Shown here: positions 1 through 8,285 of the stretch, piece after piece
Layout: each line of letters begins with the position of its first letter
How positions within the stretch are numbered: position 1 is the first letter of the stretch
From: Dictyobacter arantiisoli
Lineage (GTDB): Bacteria; Chloroflexota; Ktedonobacteria; Ktedonobacterales; Ktedonobacteraceae
DNA length: 56,809 nt
Reading direction: 5' to 3'
Assembly (NCBI RefSeq): GCF_008326305.1
Contig: NZ_BIXY01000042.1
Span: 1 to 56,809 of the forward strand
The notes under the pieces: model-generated
The model's input: the letters and a program-made list of their open reading frames with translations, nothing else
Database searches by the model: none
Told to the model about the DNA's origin: nothing
Translations under genes and position numbers: made by a program

Positions 1-121
1 AAACATGGAACGGAGTGTGTCAATGACAATTGACTGCAGTATTGAGGAGCCGTGTGAGGCGACAAGTCTCACGCACGGTTTTGAAGCCGAGCGGAGAGGG
101 CGACCTCTTCGCTTAGGCAGC
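1..121 (+). mobile_element. 3' end of a group II intron (domains V and VI)
   Basis: Positions 47-80 fold as a 34-nt group II intron domain V. It starts GAGCCG with the AGC catalytic triad, the lower stem CCGTG pairs with CACGG, a two-base CG bulge lies on the 3' side, and the upper stem TGAG pairs with CTCA under a small GACAA loop. Positions 86-118 fold as domain VI: GCC/GGC, GAGCG/CGCTT and AGAGG/CCTCT around a GCGA tetraloop. A single bulged A at 115 is placed as the lariat branch point. The intron should end a few bases later, roughly 119-125; the exact splice site cannot be set from one copy. The intron body and any reverse transcriptase lie upstream of the window. The downstream sequence resumes as iscB coding sequence in the same strand, so the intron sits inside that gene. 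Confidence 0.85.
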
Positions 122-565
122 GCACTTTTTGAGCGACTCAAGGCGACGGGCTTGCCGGTCGAGTGTGGGTCGGGTGGTTTGACGAAATACAACCGAACCA
201 TCAGAGAACTGCCCAAAGCGCACTGGATCGATGCCGCCTGCGTGGCGAAAAGTACTCCTGATGCCTTAGACATCAAGAAGGTGAAACCCCTCTTGATCAA
301 GGCGACAGGACACGGCAGACGCAAGATGTGTGTGACTGATACGTACGGGTTCCCAAAACAGCACAAAGAGCGCAAGGGGTCGTATTTGGGATACCGAACG
401 GGGGATGTGGTCAAGGCCATCACTCCCAAAGGAACCTTTCAGGGACGGATTGCGATTCGTCATCGCCCTTCATTTCGTGTAGGGAAAGTTGATATTCACC
501 CGAAATATATGCATCGTCTCCACAGGAGAGACGGGTATGAATACAGCAGAGAAAGAAGCGCGTGA
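122..565 (+). CDS. iscB: IscB RNA-guided nuclease, C-terminal exon only (partial)
   Basis: About 147 residues matching the last part of IscB, the IS200/IS605-associated ancestor-like relative of Cas9. The segment begins ALFERLKATGLPVE, a typical IscB stretch, followed by a G-G-TKYNRT motif and PKAHWIDAACV, which carries the RuvC-III aspartate region. The C-terminal domain contains GYRTGDVVKAI and ends HPKYMHRLHRRDGYEY, as in many IscB proteins. The bridge helix, HNH and RuvC-I/II parts must lie upstream, beyond the intron and outside the window. An open frame runs back into intron domains V/VI but those residues are not IscB-like. If the intron splices, a whole protein could be made; if it is immobile, this is a broken gene. 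No omega RNA is visible because that region is also upstream. Confidence 0.8.
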   Translation, partial: ALFERLKATGLPVECGSGGLTKYNRTIRELPKAHWIDAACVAKSTPDALDIKKVKPLLIKATGHGRRKMCVTDTYGFPKQHKERKGSYLGYRTGDVVKAITPKGTFQGRIAIRHRPSFRVGKVDIHPKYMHRLHRRDGYEYSRERSA

Positions 566-628
566 TGTTCCTCCCCATAGGTAAACCAAGGGGTACCCGC
601 ATCACGCAAATTTATAAGGTGGATTACA

Positions 629-676
629 GACAAAGGAAGCTCGGTCTCTCATATGAGGGTCCGAGCTTCCTTTGTC
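629..676 (-). terminator. Strong hairpin after serA
   Basis: A perfect 16-bp stem (629-644 with 661-676) encloses a 16-nt loop that itself contains the palindrome CTCATATGAG. It lies 25 bases past the serA stop and between converging genes, so it most likely ends serA transcription and perhaps also transcription from the iscB side. No long T run follows on either strand. Confidence 0.6.
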
Positions 677-700
677 CGTGTGTCTGAGTTGTGTCTGGAT

Positions 701-2407
701 TTAGAGCGTGACCATTTTGACATTAAAGATATCGCCAGCCTGATTGATCTCGTCAATGGCCCAACCGGGAATGGGATTATCGACAGAGATAACCATCAGG
801 GCGGATTCGCTGGCGCGCTGGGCGTCGTATGAGCGGGCTTTGCGTACGCTGGGTCCGACATCCATATGGCGGATATTCACCCCGGCTTTGCCCAGGACGG
901 TGCCAACGATACCAATCATGCCTGGCTGGTCGATATTGCGGCAGAAGAGGATGGGACCTTCTGGCACAAACTCGGTCCAGTAAGGACCAACCTGGACGAT
1001 CCGTGGCTCATCATGCATCACGGTACCGCTCAGCACGCTGATCTGATCCTCACTGGCAGCCTGATCCTCTCCCTCTGTAACGACGCGCAGGGTGACCTGA
1101 TTAGCAAATTCGGCGGGTGTAGTTGATTTGCGCTCGACAATCTCGATGCCCCATTCTTTCGCCAGCACCTGGGCATTGATCATATTGACATGAGCTTCGG
1201 ATACCGATTCCAGCAATCCTTTGACCAGAGCCGCTTGCAGGGGACGCAGGTCATAGCTGGCGATCTCACCGCTATAGGTCAACTCGATTTTATGCAGAGG
1301 CTCGGGTTGCAACTGGGTATAGATGCGACCCAATTTCTCAACCAGGGTCATATAGGGTTGCAAGATCTTGAGTGTCTCCGGCAGGATCAAAGGCGCATTG
1401 ACAGCAGCTCGTGGGAAGCCGCCTCGAATGACAGAGACAACCTGGTCCGCGACATCGGTGGCGACGCCAACCTGTGCCTCTTCGGTTGAGGCACCCAGAT
1501 GCGGTGTTGCAATGATCCGCTCATGGCTGACCAGGCGTTGCAATAACGCGTTATCGCGAATGGGTTCCTGACTAAATACATCCAGCGCGGCCCCTGCGAT
1601 ATGGCCCTCATCGAGGGCTTTCAGCAGAGCCTCTTCCTCGATCAAGCCACCGCGTGCGCAGTTGATTAAGCGTGCACCAGGCTTCATGATGCTCAGCTCA
1701 TGCTCACCGATCAGGCCACGTGTCCCGTTAGGACCACTGGTCAGAGAGGTATGCAGGGTCACGAAATCCGCTTTACGTAGCACATCTTCCAGGCTCATCA
1801 TCTCGACATTGGATTTGCGTGCTTGCTCGGGCGAGACAAAAGGATCAAACGCAATCGTCTGCATCTCCAGTCCCTGTGCACGTTTCGCGACATTCATGCC
1901 GACCTTCCCAAGGCCAATCACGCCCAATACCTTATTGCGTACCTCAATACCCAGGAAGCGGCTCTTCTCCCACTTATGGGCTTTCATGCTGGCATCGGCG
2001 GCTGGCACGTGGCGGGCCAGCGACATCAGCATCGCAATCGTATGTTCGGCGGCGGCGACAATATTGCCGGTAGGGGAATTCACCACAATAATACCCTGCC
2101 GTGTCGCGGCCCCGGTATCAATGTTATCAACGCCCACGCCTGCGCGCCCCACAATCTTCAGATTGGTCGCCTCAGCCAATACATCGGCGGTCACCTGGGT
2201 TTCGCTGCGCACAATTAAAGCCTGATACGCGCCAATAATCGCCTTCAGCTGTTCAGGTTTCAGTCCTGGACGCTCATCAATCTGAGCATCGGGCAATTGG
2301 GCGCGCAACAGATCAACGCCTTCATGCGCAATGCGATCAGTAATCAAAATCTTCACGGCCTCGACCGCTGGATCAACGTGCACTACCTCATCACGTACTT
2401 CTGCCAT
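701..2407 (-). CDS. serA: D-3-phosphoglycerate dehydrogenase (SerA)
   Basis: First enzyme of the phosphorylated serine pathway: oxidises 3-phosphoglycerate to 3-phosphohydroxypyruvate with NAD+ in the cytosol. About 568 residues, the long SerA form. The substrate domain is followed by a Rossmann domain with GLGKVGMNVAKR near residue 160, then ARGGLIEEEALL and TPHLGASTEEAQ (catalytic His region). After an intervening domain, a C-terminal ACT domain is recognisable as QPGMIGIVGTVLGKAGVNI, usually the serine feedback site. The start is placed at the ATG at 2407 because AGGAGAG lies 7 bases ahead of it. An upstream ATG at 2434 overlaps the preceding stop (TAATG) but has no good ribosome site. The gene directly follows an aminotransferase that could supply the next pathway step. 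Confidence 0.93.
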   Translation of the reverse strand: MAEVRDEVVHVDPAVEAVKILITDRIAHEGVDLLRAQLPDAQIDERPGLKPEQLKAIIGAYQALIVRSETQVTADVLAEATNLKIVGRAGVGVDNIDTGAATRQGIIVVNSPTGNIVAAAEHTIAMLMSLARHVPAADASMKAHKWEKSRFLGIEVRNKVLGVIGLGKVGMNVAKRAQGLEMQTIAFDPFVSPEQARKSNVEMMSLEDVLRKADFVTLHTSLTSGPNGTRGLIGEHELSIMKPGARLINCARGGLIEEEALLKALDEGHIAGAALDVFSQEPIRDNALLQRLVSHERIIATPHLGASTEEAQVGVATDVADQVVSVIRGGFPRAAVNAPLILPETLKILQPYMTLVEKLGRIYTQLQPEPLHKIELTYSGEIASYDLRPLQAALVKGLLESVSEAHVNMINAQVLAKEWGIEIVERKSTTPAEFANQVTLRVVTEGEDQAASEDQISVLSGTVMHDEPRIVQVGPYWTEFVPEGPILFCRNIDQPGMIGIVGTVLGKAGVNIRHMDVGPSVRKARSYDAQRASESALMVISVDNPIPGWAIDEINQAGDIFNVKMVTL

Positions 2408-2433
2408 AGGATTCTCTCCTCTAGTTGTATGCA

Positions 2434-3597
2434 TTATGCCTGGTAACCAAGCTCGTGAAGGCGTGTTTCAACGGCATCCATGGCCTGTTCCAGATCAGTT
2501 TGGGTGAAGTATCCCAGATGGCCCACACGGAACATTTTGCCCTTCATGTGATCCTGTCCATCAGCGAGAACGATTTGGTCTTCTTCACGTAGTTTCTTTA
2601 AGATGGCTTTGGTTTCGATACCTGCTGGCGTCCTGATCGCGGTAACCGTATTTGACGCATAGCGTGGATCGGTTGAGAGCAATTTTAATCCCATTGCCTG
2701 GGCGCGGCCACGAACATATTCTCCAGCCTTCACGTGGCGAGCAAAGATCTCCTCACGACCTTCGGCAATCATCATCTCCAGGGCCTCATCCAGGGCATAG
2801 AAGAGGGAGACGGGCGGAGTTGTGGGATGTTGCCAGGATGCCTCAAGGTTCTTACGGGTCGAGGACCAATCCCAGTAGAAACGTGGTAGTTTCGAGGTTT
2901 TATGGGCTTCCCAGGCGCGTTCGCTGGCGGCGATCATCATAATACCTGGAGGAATCATCCATCCTTTTTGTGAGCCGGTGAAGACCACGTCCAGATCCCA
3001 GGGGTCCATTTCCAGGGGCAGGCTGCTCAGCGAACTCACGGCATCCACCACGATCAGGGCATCGGGATTGGCGCGGCGCACAATCTCGGCTAGCGTTTTG
3101 ACATCGTTGGTCACACCAGTTGATGTCTCGTTATGGGTGATTAAGACTCCGCGATAATCTGAGATCTCTTTCAGGCGAGACTCAACCACATTCGGGTCTG
3201 CCGCCTCGCCCCAGGCGAATTCGATCTTTGTCACATTTAAGCCAAAAGCAGTGGCAATTTTCGCCAGGCGAGTGCCGAAGTTGCCGATGATGATCGCGAC
3301 AACATGGTCGCCGGGTGAAAAGACGTTGACCAGAGCACATTCCTGGCCACCGGTACCAGATGCGGGATAGGTGAGGACGGGGGATGTAGTCTGGAAAAAG
3401 TATTGGAGACGTGGTGTGACTCTCTTCATGATCGCGGAGAACTCAGGACCACGGTGATTGATCAGTGGGGCTGCCTGTGCGTCCAGGACTTGTTGAGGGA
3501 CAGGGGTTGGACCTGGTACACGTAAGTTTTGCCTGGGGATAGGGACACGTGCCTCTACCTGAGGCAGAGGAATGGCCTTTTGTGCTTGAGTCGTCAT
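2434..3597 (-). CDS. Class V aminotransferase (phosphoserine / serine-pyruvate type)
   Basis: PLP-dependent aminotransferase of the alanine-glyoxylate/serine-pyruvate family, 387 residues, the family's usual size. Seen: the N-terminal PGPTPVP substrate loop, INHRGPEF, the glycine-rich cofactor site ASGTGGQECAL, the aspartate region VVDAVSSLSSLPLEMD, and the Schiff-base lysine in GSQKGWMIPPG. The stop is 27 bases upstream of the chosen serA start on the same strand, so the two are co-transcribed. In organisms without a classical SerC, such enzymes convert phosphohydroxypyruvate to phosphoserine; the link to serA makes that the likeliest role here, by inference. A glyoxylate or serine-pyruvate aminotransferase role is the alternative. 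A GGAG lies 11 bases ahead of the ATG. Confidence 0.88.
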   Translation of the reverse strand: MTTQAQKAIPLPQVEARVPIPRQNLRVPGPTPVPQQVLDAQAAPLINHRGPEFSAIMKRVTPRLQYFFQTTSPVLTYPASGTGGQECALVNVFSPGDHVVAIIIGNFGTRLAKIATAFGLNVTKIEFAWGEAADPNVVESRLKEISDYRGVLITHNETSTGVTNDVKTLAEIVRRANPDALIVVDAVSSLSSLPLEMDPWDLDVVFTGSQKGWMIPPGIMMIAASERAWEAHKTSKLPRFYWDWSSTRKNLEASWQHPTTPPVSLFYALDEALEMMIAEGREEIFARHVKAGEYVRGRAQAMGLKLLSTDPRYASNTVTAIRTPAGIETKAILKKLREEDQIVLADGQDHMKGKMFRVGHLGYFTQTDLEQAMDAVETRLHELGYQA

Positions 3598-3680
3598 TGC
3601 TTATATTACTCCATCTCTCTAGCTGTGAAGAATACCAACGCAAATGTAGATAATGTATGTTGGGCTTCATTGCAATGACA

Positions 3681-3712
3681 TGCGGCGGGTAACTACGTTG
3701 TTATCCGCCGCA
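3681..3712 (-). terminator. Hairpin between pyk and the aminotransferase gene
   Basis: A 13-bp stem (3681-3693 with 3700-3712, one G-T pair) and a 6-nt loop, GC-rich. It lies about 75 bases past the pyk stop on the minus strand. No T run follows on that strand, while a short T run follows on the plus strand, so terminator function is only probable. Confidence 0.45.
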
Positions 3713-3788
3713 AGAAATTTTTGGTATTCTTTCCAAAGTATAGCATATATGCTGGAGTATCGGGTATCCGGCAAGATAGATATTTTAT

Positions 3789-5225
3789 CTACTTCCCGCT
3801 CCCGACACAATGTAATTTGACAAAGTTTGTGCGTACCTCACTGGCGATTGGTAACCCGCCCATGATGACGACATTATCGCGTTTCTGCATCAAATTATCA
3901 TCCAGTAAACGTTGTTCGACCACCGAAATCAGTTCATCGGTTGTCCCACTTAAAGGAATAGTGTGGGACGAGATACCCCACCAGAGTGCCAATCTGCGAT
4001 AGACATGAATCGATGGTGTATAGGCAAAAATAGGAGTCAGCGGCCGATCTTTTGAGATGAGATGTGCCGAGAGACCCGAACGGGTAAAGACCACGATAGC
4101 TTTGACACTGGCTTCTTCAGCCAGAGCACGGGCTGCGTGACTGACGGCATGTTCCTGACTCAAGCGCTCGCAATGTGGCAGGATGGCTGTATTGCCATTC
4201 AGCTCGATCTCGCGTGCGATCCGGCCCATCATCGCTACCGCCTCAATCGGAAAGGCTCCCACCGATGTTTCTGCGCTCAGCATCACGGCATCCGTCCCAT
4301 CCAAAACGGCGTTTGCGACGTCATTGACTTCAGCGCGGGTCGGGCGTGGATTGGTAATCATCGACTCAAGCATCTGCGTTGCAGTAATCACGGGCAAGCC
4401 CAGCTCATTACAGCGCGTAATAATATGCTTTTGAATCAACGGCACCTGTTCCGGGGCCATCTCGACGCCCAGATCGCCACGTGCCACCATCGCACCATCC
4501 ACCACCGCTAGAATTTCGTCCAGATTCTGGACCGCCTCCGGCTTTTCCAGTTTCGCGATCAGTGGGATCGGTTCCTGTCTCCCACCGGTATGATATTCAG
4601 CCTGTAAGGCTTTAATATGTTCTTTTGCTTCAATGACATCTTTAGCGGCACGTACAAAGCTCAACGCCACATAGTCTACATCATTTGCCACGCCAAAGCG
4701 CAGATCCTCAAGATCTTTCTCCGTCAGAGAAGGCGCGCTCACATTCACGCCGGGCAAATTAATACCCTTATGTTGTTTCAGCAACCCGCCATTGATCACC
4801 AGACACTGCACATCGGTATCATTAAACTCCAGCACGCGCAGTTCCATCAGACCATCATCCAGCAGAATGCGGTCCCCAATTTTTACATCCTGGGGTAAAT
4901 TCTGATATGTTGTTGGAATAAGTTGACTTGTTCCTGTGACTGTGCGTGTCGTAATGGTCACGGTCGAGCCATCCACCAGCGACACTGGCTGTTGCAGTGC
5001 GCCCACGCGGATCTTCGGCCCCTGTAAATCTTGTAAGATAGCGACCGGCATACCCAATCGCTCAGAAATTTTACGCACGCGTTCGATAACGGCCGCGTGT
5101 ACATCATGGGCTCCGTGGGAAAAATTTAAGCGCGCTACATTCATGCCTGCTCGTATTAATTGTTCGAGCCGTTCTTCACTCTCGGTCGCGGGACCGATCG
5201 TGCAAACGATTTTTGTGCGACGCAT
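3789..5225 (-). CDS. pyk: Pyruvate kinase
   Basis: Catalyses phosphoenolpyruvate + ADP to pyruvate + ATP, the last step of glycolysis. About 478 residues, normal for a bacterial enzyme. It begins MRRTKIVCTIGPAT, the typical N-terminus. LNFSHGAHDVH supplies the first substrate residues, GPKIRVG opens the inserted B domain, KLEKPEAVQNLDEIL holds the catalytic lysine, and MVARGDLGVE is the metal-binding signature, followed by PVITATQMLESMI. The C-terminal regulatory domain runs to the end. The start is placed at the ATG at 5225, since it gives the canonical N-terminus. A reading frame extends 13 codons further to an ATG at 5264 that sits directly against a weak purine run and is less likely. Confidence 0.94.
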   Translation of the reverse strand: MRRTKIVCTIGPATESEERLEQLIRAGMNVARLNFSHGAHDVHAAVIERVRKISERLGMPVAILQDLQGPKIRVGALQQPVSLVDGSTVTITTRTVTGTSQLIPTTYQNLPQDVKIGDRILLDDGLMELRVLEFNDTDVQCLVINGGLLKQHKGINLPGVNVSAPSLTEKDLEDLRFGVANDVDYVALSFVRAAKDVIEAKEHIKALQAEYHTGGRQEPIPLIAKLEKPEAVQNLDEILAVVDGAMVARGDLGVEMAPEQVPLIQKHIITRCNELGLPVITATQMLESMITNPRPTRAEVNDVANAVLDGTDAVMLSAETSVGAFPIEAVAMMGRIAREIELNGNTAILPHCERLSQEHAVSHAARALAEEASVKAIVVFTRSGLSAHLISKDRPLTPIFAYTPSIHVYRRLALWWGISSHTIPLSGTTDELISVVEQRLLDDNLMQKRDNVVIMGGLPIASEVRTNFVKLHCVGSGK

Positions 5226-5682
5226 ATAATAAGCCCTCTTCAATTGCCTCATTAGCGGCTCCATCCCTTACTTTTTATTGCGCCATAGGACAACTCTGTC
5301 AGCGCATATTTGCAGTCGAAGTGTACCTCAAATGCTAGCAAGCAGCAAGCTCTAATGAACAGAAATGTACGGAATATAGAGCCTCAGCTCGCCTTTTATG
5401 TGCTCATCATCTATGTCTTTGCAGAGATATCTTCGTTTCTTCATAGCACATCATGGAACTAAAAACATCTAATATGACAAAATATATGAAATAAATCTCA
5501 TGATGGGAAATGTAGGTGCGGCCCGAGGTCGCAACCGAGGTGCGTTTGCCCGTTCATCGTCCTATTCCCAACTCTCGAAGCCCCATATCCATTTGATCGA
5601 TACATCTATGATGAAAGATGTGCAATGCCTACGTTTTTATTGATGGCTGTCTCTAATGGGTTTAAGGATTAGGTTGGCGCAA

Positions 5683-5711
5683 TTGACATTTACGGTCTTG
5701 CGTGTTATCCT
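5683..5711 (+). promoter_or_regulatory. Sigma-70-type promoter of the rpsP operon
   Basis: TTGACA at 5683-5688, a 17-base spacer, then TATCCT at 5706-5711, with rpsP beginning about 100 bases downstream. The rest of the intergenic stretch (5226-5682) shows no coding potential or clear structure; the divergent pyk promoter should be within it but was not pinned down. Confidence 0.65.
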
Positions 5712-5814
5712 AATCACGCCGTAATTTAGGGGCACTATTATGTGCTATGCAAAAATGTGGCACTGCTAAAAATATAGCCCCCTTTGTGTGGGGCAGAGGT
5801 GGAATTAACAAAAT

Positions 5815-6111
5815 ATGGCTGTCAAAATTCGTTTAAAACGTACGGGCATGAAGAAAGCCCCAAGCTATCGTGTCGTGATTGCAGATGCTCGTTCTCCTCG
5901 TGATGGTCGCATCATTGAGAACATTGGCTGGTACAACCCACGCGTCGAGCCTTCCGCTATCCATATCGACGAAGAGAAAGCTCTTGGTTGGCTGAGAAAT
6001 GGTGCGCAACCCACGGAGTCCGTTACTTCGCTCCTCAAACGCGCCGGTATCCTGGATCGTTTCACACAGGAAAAGGCTGCTGCTAAAGCTGCTCCTGCTG
6101 AACAGGCATAA
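5815..6111 (+). CDS. rpsP: 30S ribosomal protein S16
   Basis: Small-subunit ribosomal protein, 98 residues, that binds 16S rRNA and supports 30S assembly. The N-terminus [20 protein letters not shown] is the family signature, followed by [19 protein letters not shown]. The C-terminus ends in an alanine- and lysine-rich tail. A purine-rich site (AGGTGG) lies ahead of the ATG. It is the first gene of an S16-KhpA-RimM cluster, an arrangement known from many bacteria, where trmD and rplS often follow; those two are not found downstream here. Confidence 0.96.
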   Translation: MAVKIRLKRTGMKKAPSYRVVIADARSPRDGRIIENIGWYNPRVEPSAIHIDEEKALGWLRNGAQPTESVTSLLKRAGILDRFTQEKAAAKAAPAEQA

Positions 6112-6163
6112 TACAGACAAGGCTTCATCGTATTCTTTCTGAAACCAAAAGTAAGGATACTCT

Positions 6164-6394
6164 ATGCGGAAATTGATTGAGTATATAGCTCAGTCGCTGG
6201 TGGATGACCCTTCGGCTGTCCAGGTACGCGAAATACGCAATGACCGCAATGCGCTCGTGTTGGAATTGCATGTGGGGGCTGATGACTTTGGGAAAGTAAT
6301 TGGTCGCCAGGGGCGTGTTGCTAAAGCTATGCGTACACTGATGCGTGCCGGTGGTACTCGTGAAGGTCGTCATACCTCACTTGAGATTCAATAA
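6164..6394 (+). CDS. khpA: KH-domain RNA-binding protein KhpA (YlqC family)
   Basis: A 76-residue single-KH-domain protein. The GXXG RNA-binding loop is seen as GRQGR within KVIGRQGRVAKAMRTLMRA, preceded by ALVLELHVGADDFG. KhpA in other bacteria binds many RNAs, commonly with KhpB, and affects translation and cell division. The site TAAGGAT lies ahead of the ATG. Its place between rpsP and rimM is the conserved one. Confidence 0.93.
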   Translation: MRKLIEYIAQSLVDDPSAVQVREIRNDRNALVLELHVGADDFGKVIGRQGRVAKAMRTLMRAGGTREGRHTSLEIQ

Positions 6395-6517
6395 CGTATT
6401 GCGATAAACCCACTCGCAAGACAGACCGTTGCTACATCGGGCAGGCCACTTACTTGATCTGAGTAAGCGTGCAGTCCTCTGCCGGTGCCGTGGCGGCCAA
6501 TAAGAGAGCACGTGCAC

Positions 6518-7087
6518 ATGAAAAACACGACAGAATGGGCTACTATCGGCAAAATAGTGGCCCCTTTTGGTATACGCGGCGAGGTGAAGGTCTTCTCGTT
6601 GAGCGATGTACCTGATCGCTTCGCTTCTTTGAAGGCCATCTATCTGGCCCCTGATTACAAACGTTATACCATCCGAGCCGTACGCCCCCATAAAGGCGAT
6701 ATGTTGCTCCTGAAATTCGCGGGCGTTAATGATACCAATACTGCTGAGACACTGCGCGGTCGCGATGTCTGTATTCCTACCGAGCAACTGGCAACCCTCC
6801 CGCCCGACTCCTACTATCAGCACGATATCCTGGGCTTGCAAGTCTTACTGCTGAATAATCAAGAAGTTGGTGTTATCACCGACATCTGGACGACTGCTGG
6901 CAATGATGTCTATGTCCTCAAGAGTCCTACTGGGAAACAAGTTTTGATCCCTGCCATCAAAGATGTCATCAAACAGATTGACCTGATCCGTCGAGTGATG
7001 TATATTGATCCTATGAAGGGTTTATTGGATGATGACGCTGTAATAGACGATCCTAACGATAAATCCGAGCAAGAGGATGACGAGTAA
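6518..7087 (+). CDS. rimM: Ribosome maturation factor RimM
   Basis: 16S rRNA processing and 30S head assembly factor that binds S19. About 189 residues. The N-terminal RimM barrel starts EWATIGKIVAPFGIRGEVKV, and the C-terminal PRC barrel contains PTGKQVLIPAIKDVIKQID. The last 20 or so residues are an acidic tail. The ATG at 6518 is preferred because it gives the normal N-terminus; an in-frame GTG at 6485 would add 11 residues without family support. The upstream AGAGAG is a modest ribosome site. A short hairpin (7126-7161, 8-bp stem ggcaagga/tccttgcc) follows the gene and may end the operon. Confidence 0.93.
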   Translation: MKNTTEWATIGKIVAPFGIRGEVKVFSLSDVPDRFASLKAIYLAPDYKRYTIRAVRPHKGDMLLLKFAGVNDTNTAETLRGRDVCIPTEQLATLPPDSYYQHDILGLQVLLLNNQEVGVITDIWTTAGNDVYVLKSPTGKQVLIPAIKDVIKQIDLIRRVMYIDPMKGLLDDDAVIDDPNDKSEQEDDE

Positions 7088-7287
7088 ACACAGGCAGATA
7101 CCGGATCGAGAGGAGCGGCAAAACAGGCAAGGACGGATGGAGTGCTATCCTTCTCCTTGCCAGGCTGAAAAGTGAAACCCTACAGCGCTTCTCTTCGTGC
7201 TTAATTAGGAGGTCATCTCTCTTTATTTCATTCGTTGTTGAGTTGATTGTAGAACACGCCGCAGTTTATTTGTAGGGGAGGAGTCTT

Positions 7288-7518
7288 ATGTCCGACTATG
7301 TCCCGACTCTTGCTGATGTTTGTAGTGCCATTGCTGAAGGACACCTGGCTGCCGCCTCTGATGGCGCGACCTATCAGGTGAACGCATTTGAATTGCGTCG
7401 CCATTTTAACAAACGTCGTTCTCTTCCTGCACACGCGCTCTTAGATAATATCCTCACCGTCGCCTATTCTGACTCCCGCGAAATCTCTCTCTTAGATCTC
7501 TGTAGCTTTGGCCGTTAA
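7288..7518 (+). CDS. Small protein of unknown function
   Basis: 76 residues, soluble, starting MSDYVPTLADVCSAIAEGH. It is mostly helical in character, with a basic middle (ELRRHFNKRRSLP). No known domain was recognised. It is likely real because GGGGAGGAG lies 6 bases ahead of the ATG and the frame fills the space between rimM and a strong hairpin. The composition would allow a small DNA-binding fold, but there is no specific motif to prove it. Confidence 0.6.
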   Translation: MSDYVPTLADVCSAIAEGHLAAASDGATYQVNAFELRRHFNKRRSLPAHALLDNILTVAYSDSREISLLDLCSFGR

Positions 7519-7530
7519 AGGCTTTTTTTT

Positions 7531-7584
7531 ATGTGGAGCGTGTTTTTGTACCATGCGCGCATGGTACAAAAACACGCTCCACAT
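7531..7584. repeat. Perfect 54-bp palindrome
   Basis: Positions 7531-7557 are the exact reverse complement of 7558-7584, with no spacer. It starts 13 bases after the preceding stop, and a run of eight T (7523-7530) lies before it on the plus strand, which is the wrong order for a plain plus-strand terminator. It could act as a very strong terminator or RNA end. It is much longer and more perfect than a terminator needs. Confidence 0.85.
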
Positions 7585-7681
7585 ATTGCTTAGAGAGAGG
7601 TAGGAGAGGAGTGCGAGATGTTGCGTTGCTGGAATGTGAACGCTTATAATACGATGTAAGAAATACTTACATGTCCTGCTA

Positions 7682-7975
7682 ATGGGCGTCGATGTACGCG
7701 CATCTGGGCGGGACATGATGGAAAGGTATGATATGGAGCCACTTGATTCAGACTATGAAGTAGTTGTCCGTGAACCCAATCCCCGCGCGCGCTTTAACTG
7801 GCTATACGTTTTCCCTATTTTGGGTGGGGTCTGGTTGCTGTTCCTCTTGTCGGCGGCGATTTTCCAGATTCCGATTACCGGCGTGATCGATCCCATCATG
7901 GGCTTGATGTTGGTGATGTTCTTTGTGCTGGCTGGATTGCTGTTCTATGCGCTTGCTCCAAAGGCAGGCCGCTAG
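7682..7975 (+). CDS. Small two-helix membrane protein
   Basis: At most 97 residues. An acidic N-terminal part is followed by two hydrophobic segments, about residues 40-60 (WLYVFPILGGVWLLFLLSAA) and 70-91 (IMGLMLVMFFVLAGLLFYAL), with a short basic tail. No family recognised. The start is uncertain: the first ATG has no ribosome site, while an internal ATG at 7733 is preceded by GGAAAGG and would give about 80 residues with the same two helices. Confidence 0.55.
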   Translation: MGVDVRASGRDMMERYDMEPLDSDYEVVVREPNPRARFNWLYVFPILGGVWLLFLLSAAIFQIPITGVIDPIMGLMLVMFFVLAGLLFYALAPKAGR

Positions 7976-8179
7976 TCTTTCACACAGCCATTTCCCATTG
8001 TCAGAGGGAGATATCGAGCGTAGAGAGACCTATTTTCAGCGCGCTCCTCTATCTCCCTCTGCCATTCTTCTTTCTGCTTCCCCATCAAGGCGAGACCCAC
8101 AGAAGACCTCATCCTTTACAGTGAGGACTGTATATTGTATCCCCTTTTGCCTCTTTCTATCAGATCAAATACTTTTCTC

Positions 8180-8232
8180 TTGACAAATTAGTAAGTCTGG
8201 CTTACAATATAGACAGGTAAGCTTACTAATTT
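8180..8232 (+). promoter_or_regulatory. Promoter with overlapping inverted-repeat operators (MarR-type)
   Basis: TTGACA (8180-8185), a 17-base spacer and TACAAT (8203-8208) form a near-consensus promoter. Over it lie inverted repeats built from GTAAG/CTTAC: one at 8191-8205 with a 5-base spacer inside the core promoter, and one at 8217-8226. The outer arms AAATTAGTAAG (8185-8195) and CTTACTAATTT (8222-8232) are exact inverse copies. Binding there would block RNA polymerase. The nearby MarR protein is the obvious candidate ligand-sensing repressor, by inference. Confidence 0.7.
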
Positions 8233-8285
8233 ATGATGAATTGTATCTTTCCTCTGAAAGGAAAGATACTAGAAGGAAGAAAACG

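Noticed and set aside
5-120. N-terminal part of the open frame joined to iscB
   Set aside because: These bases form group II intron domains V and VI, so the translated residues are accidental.
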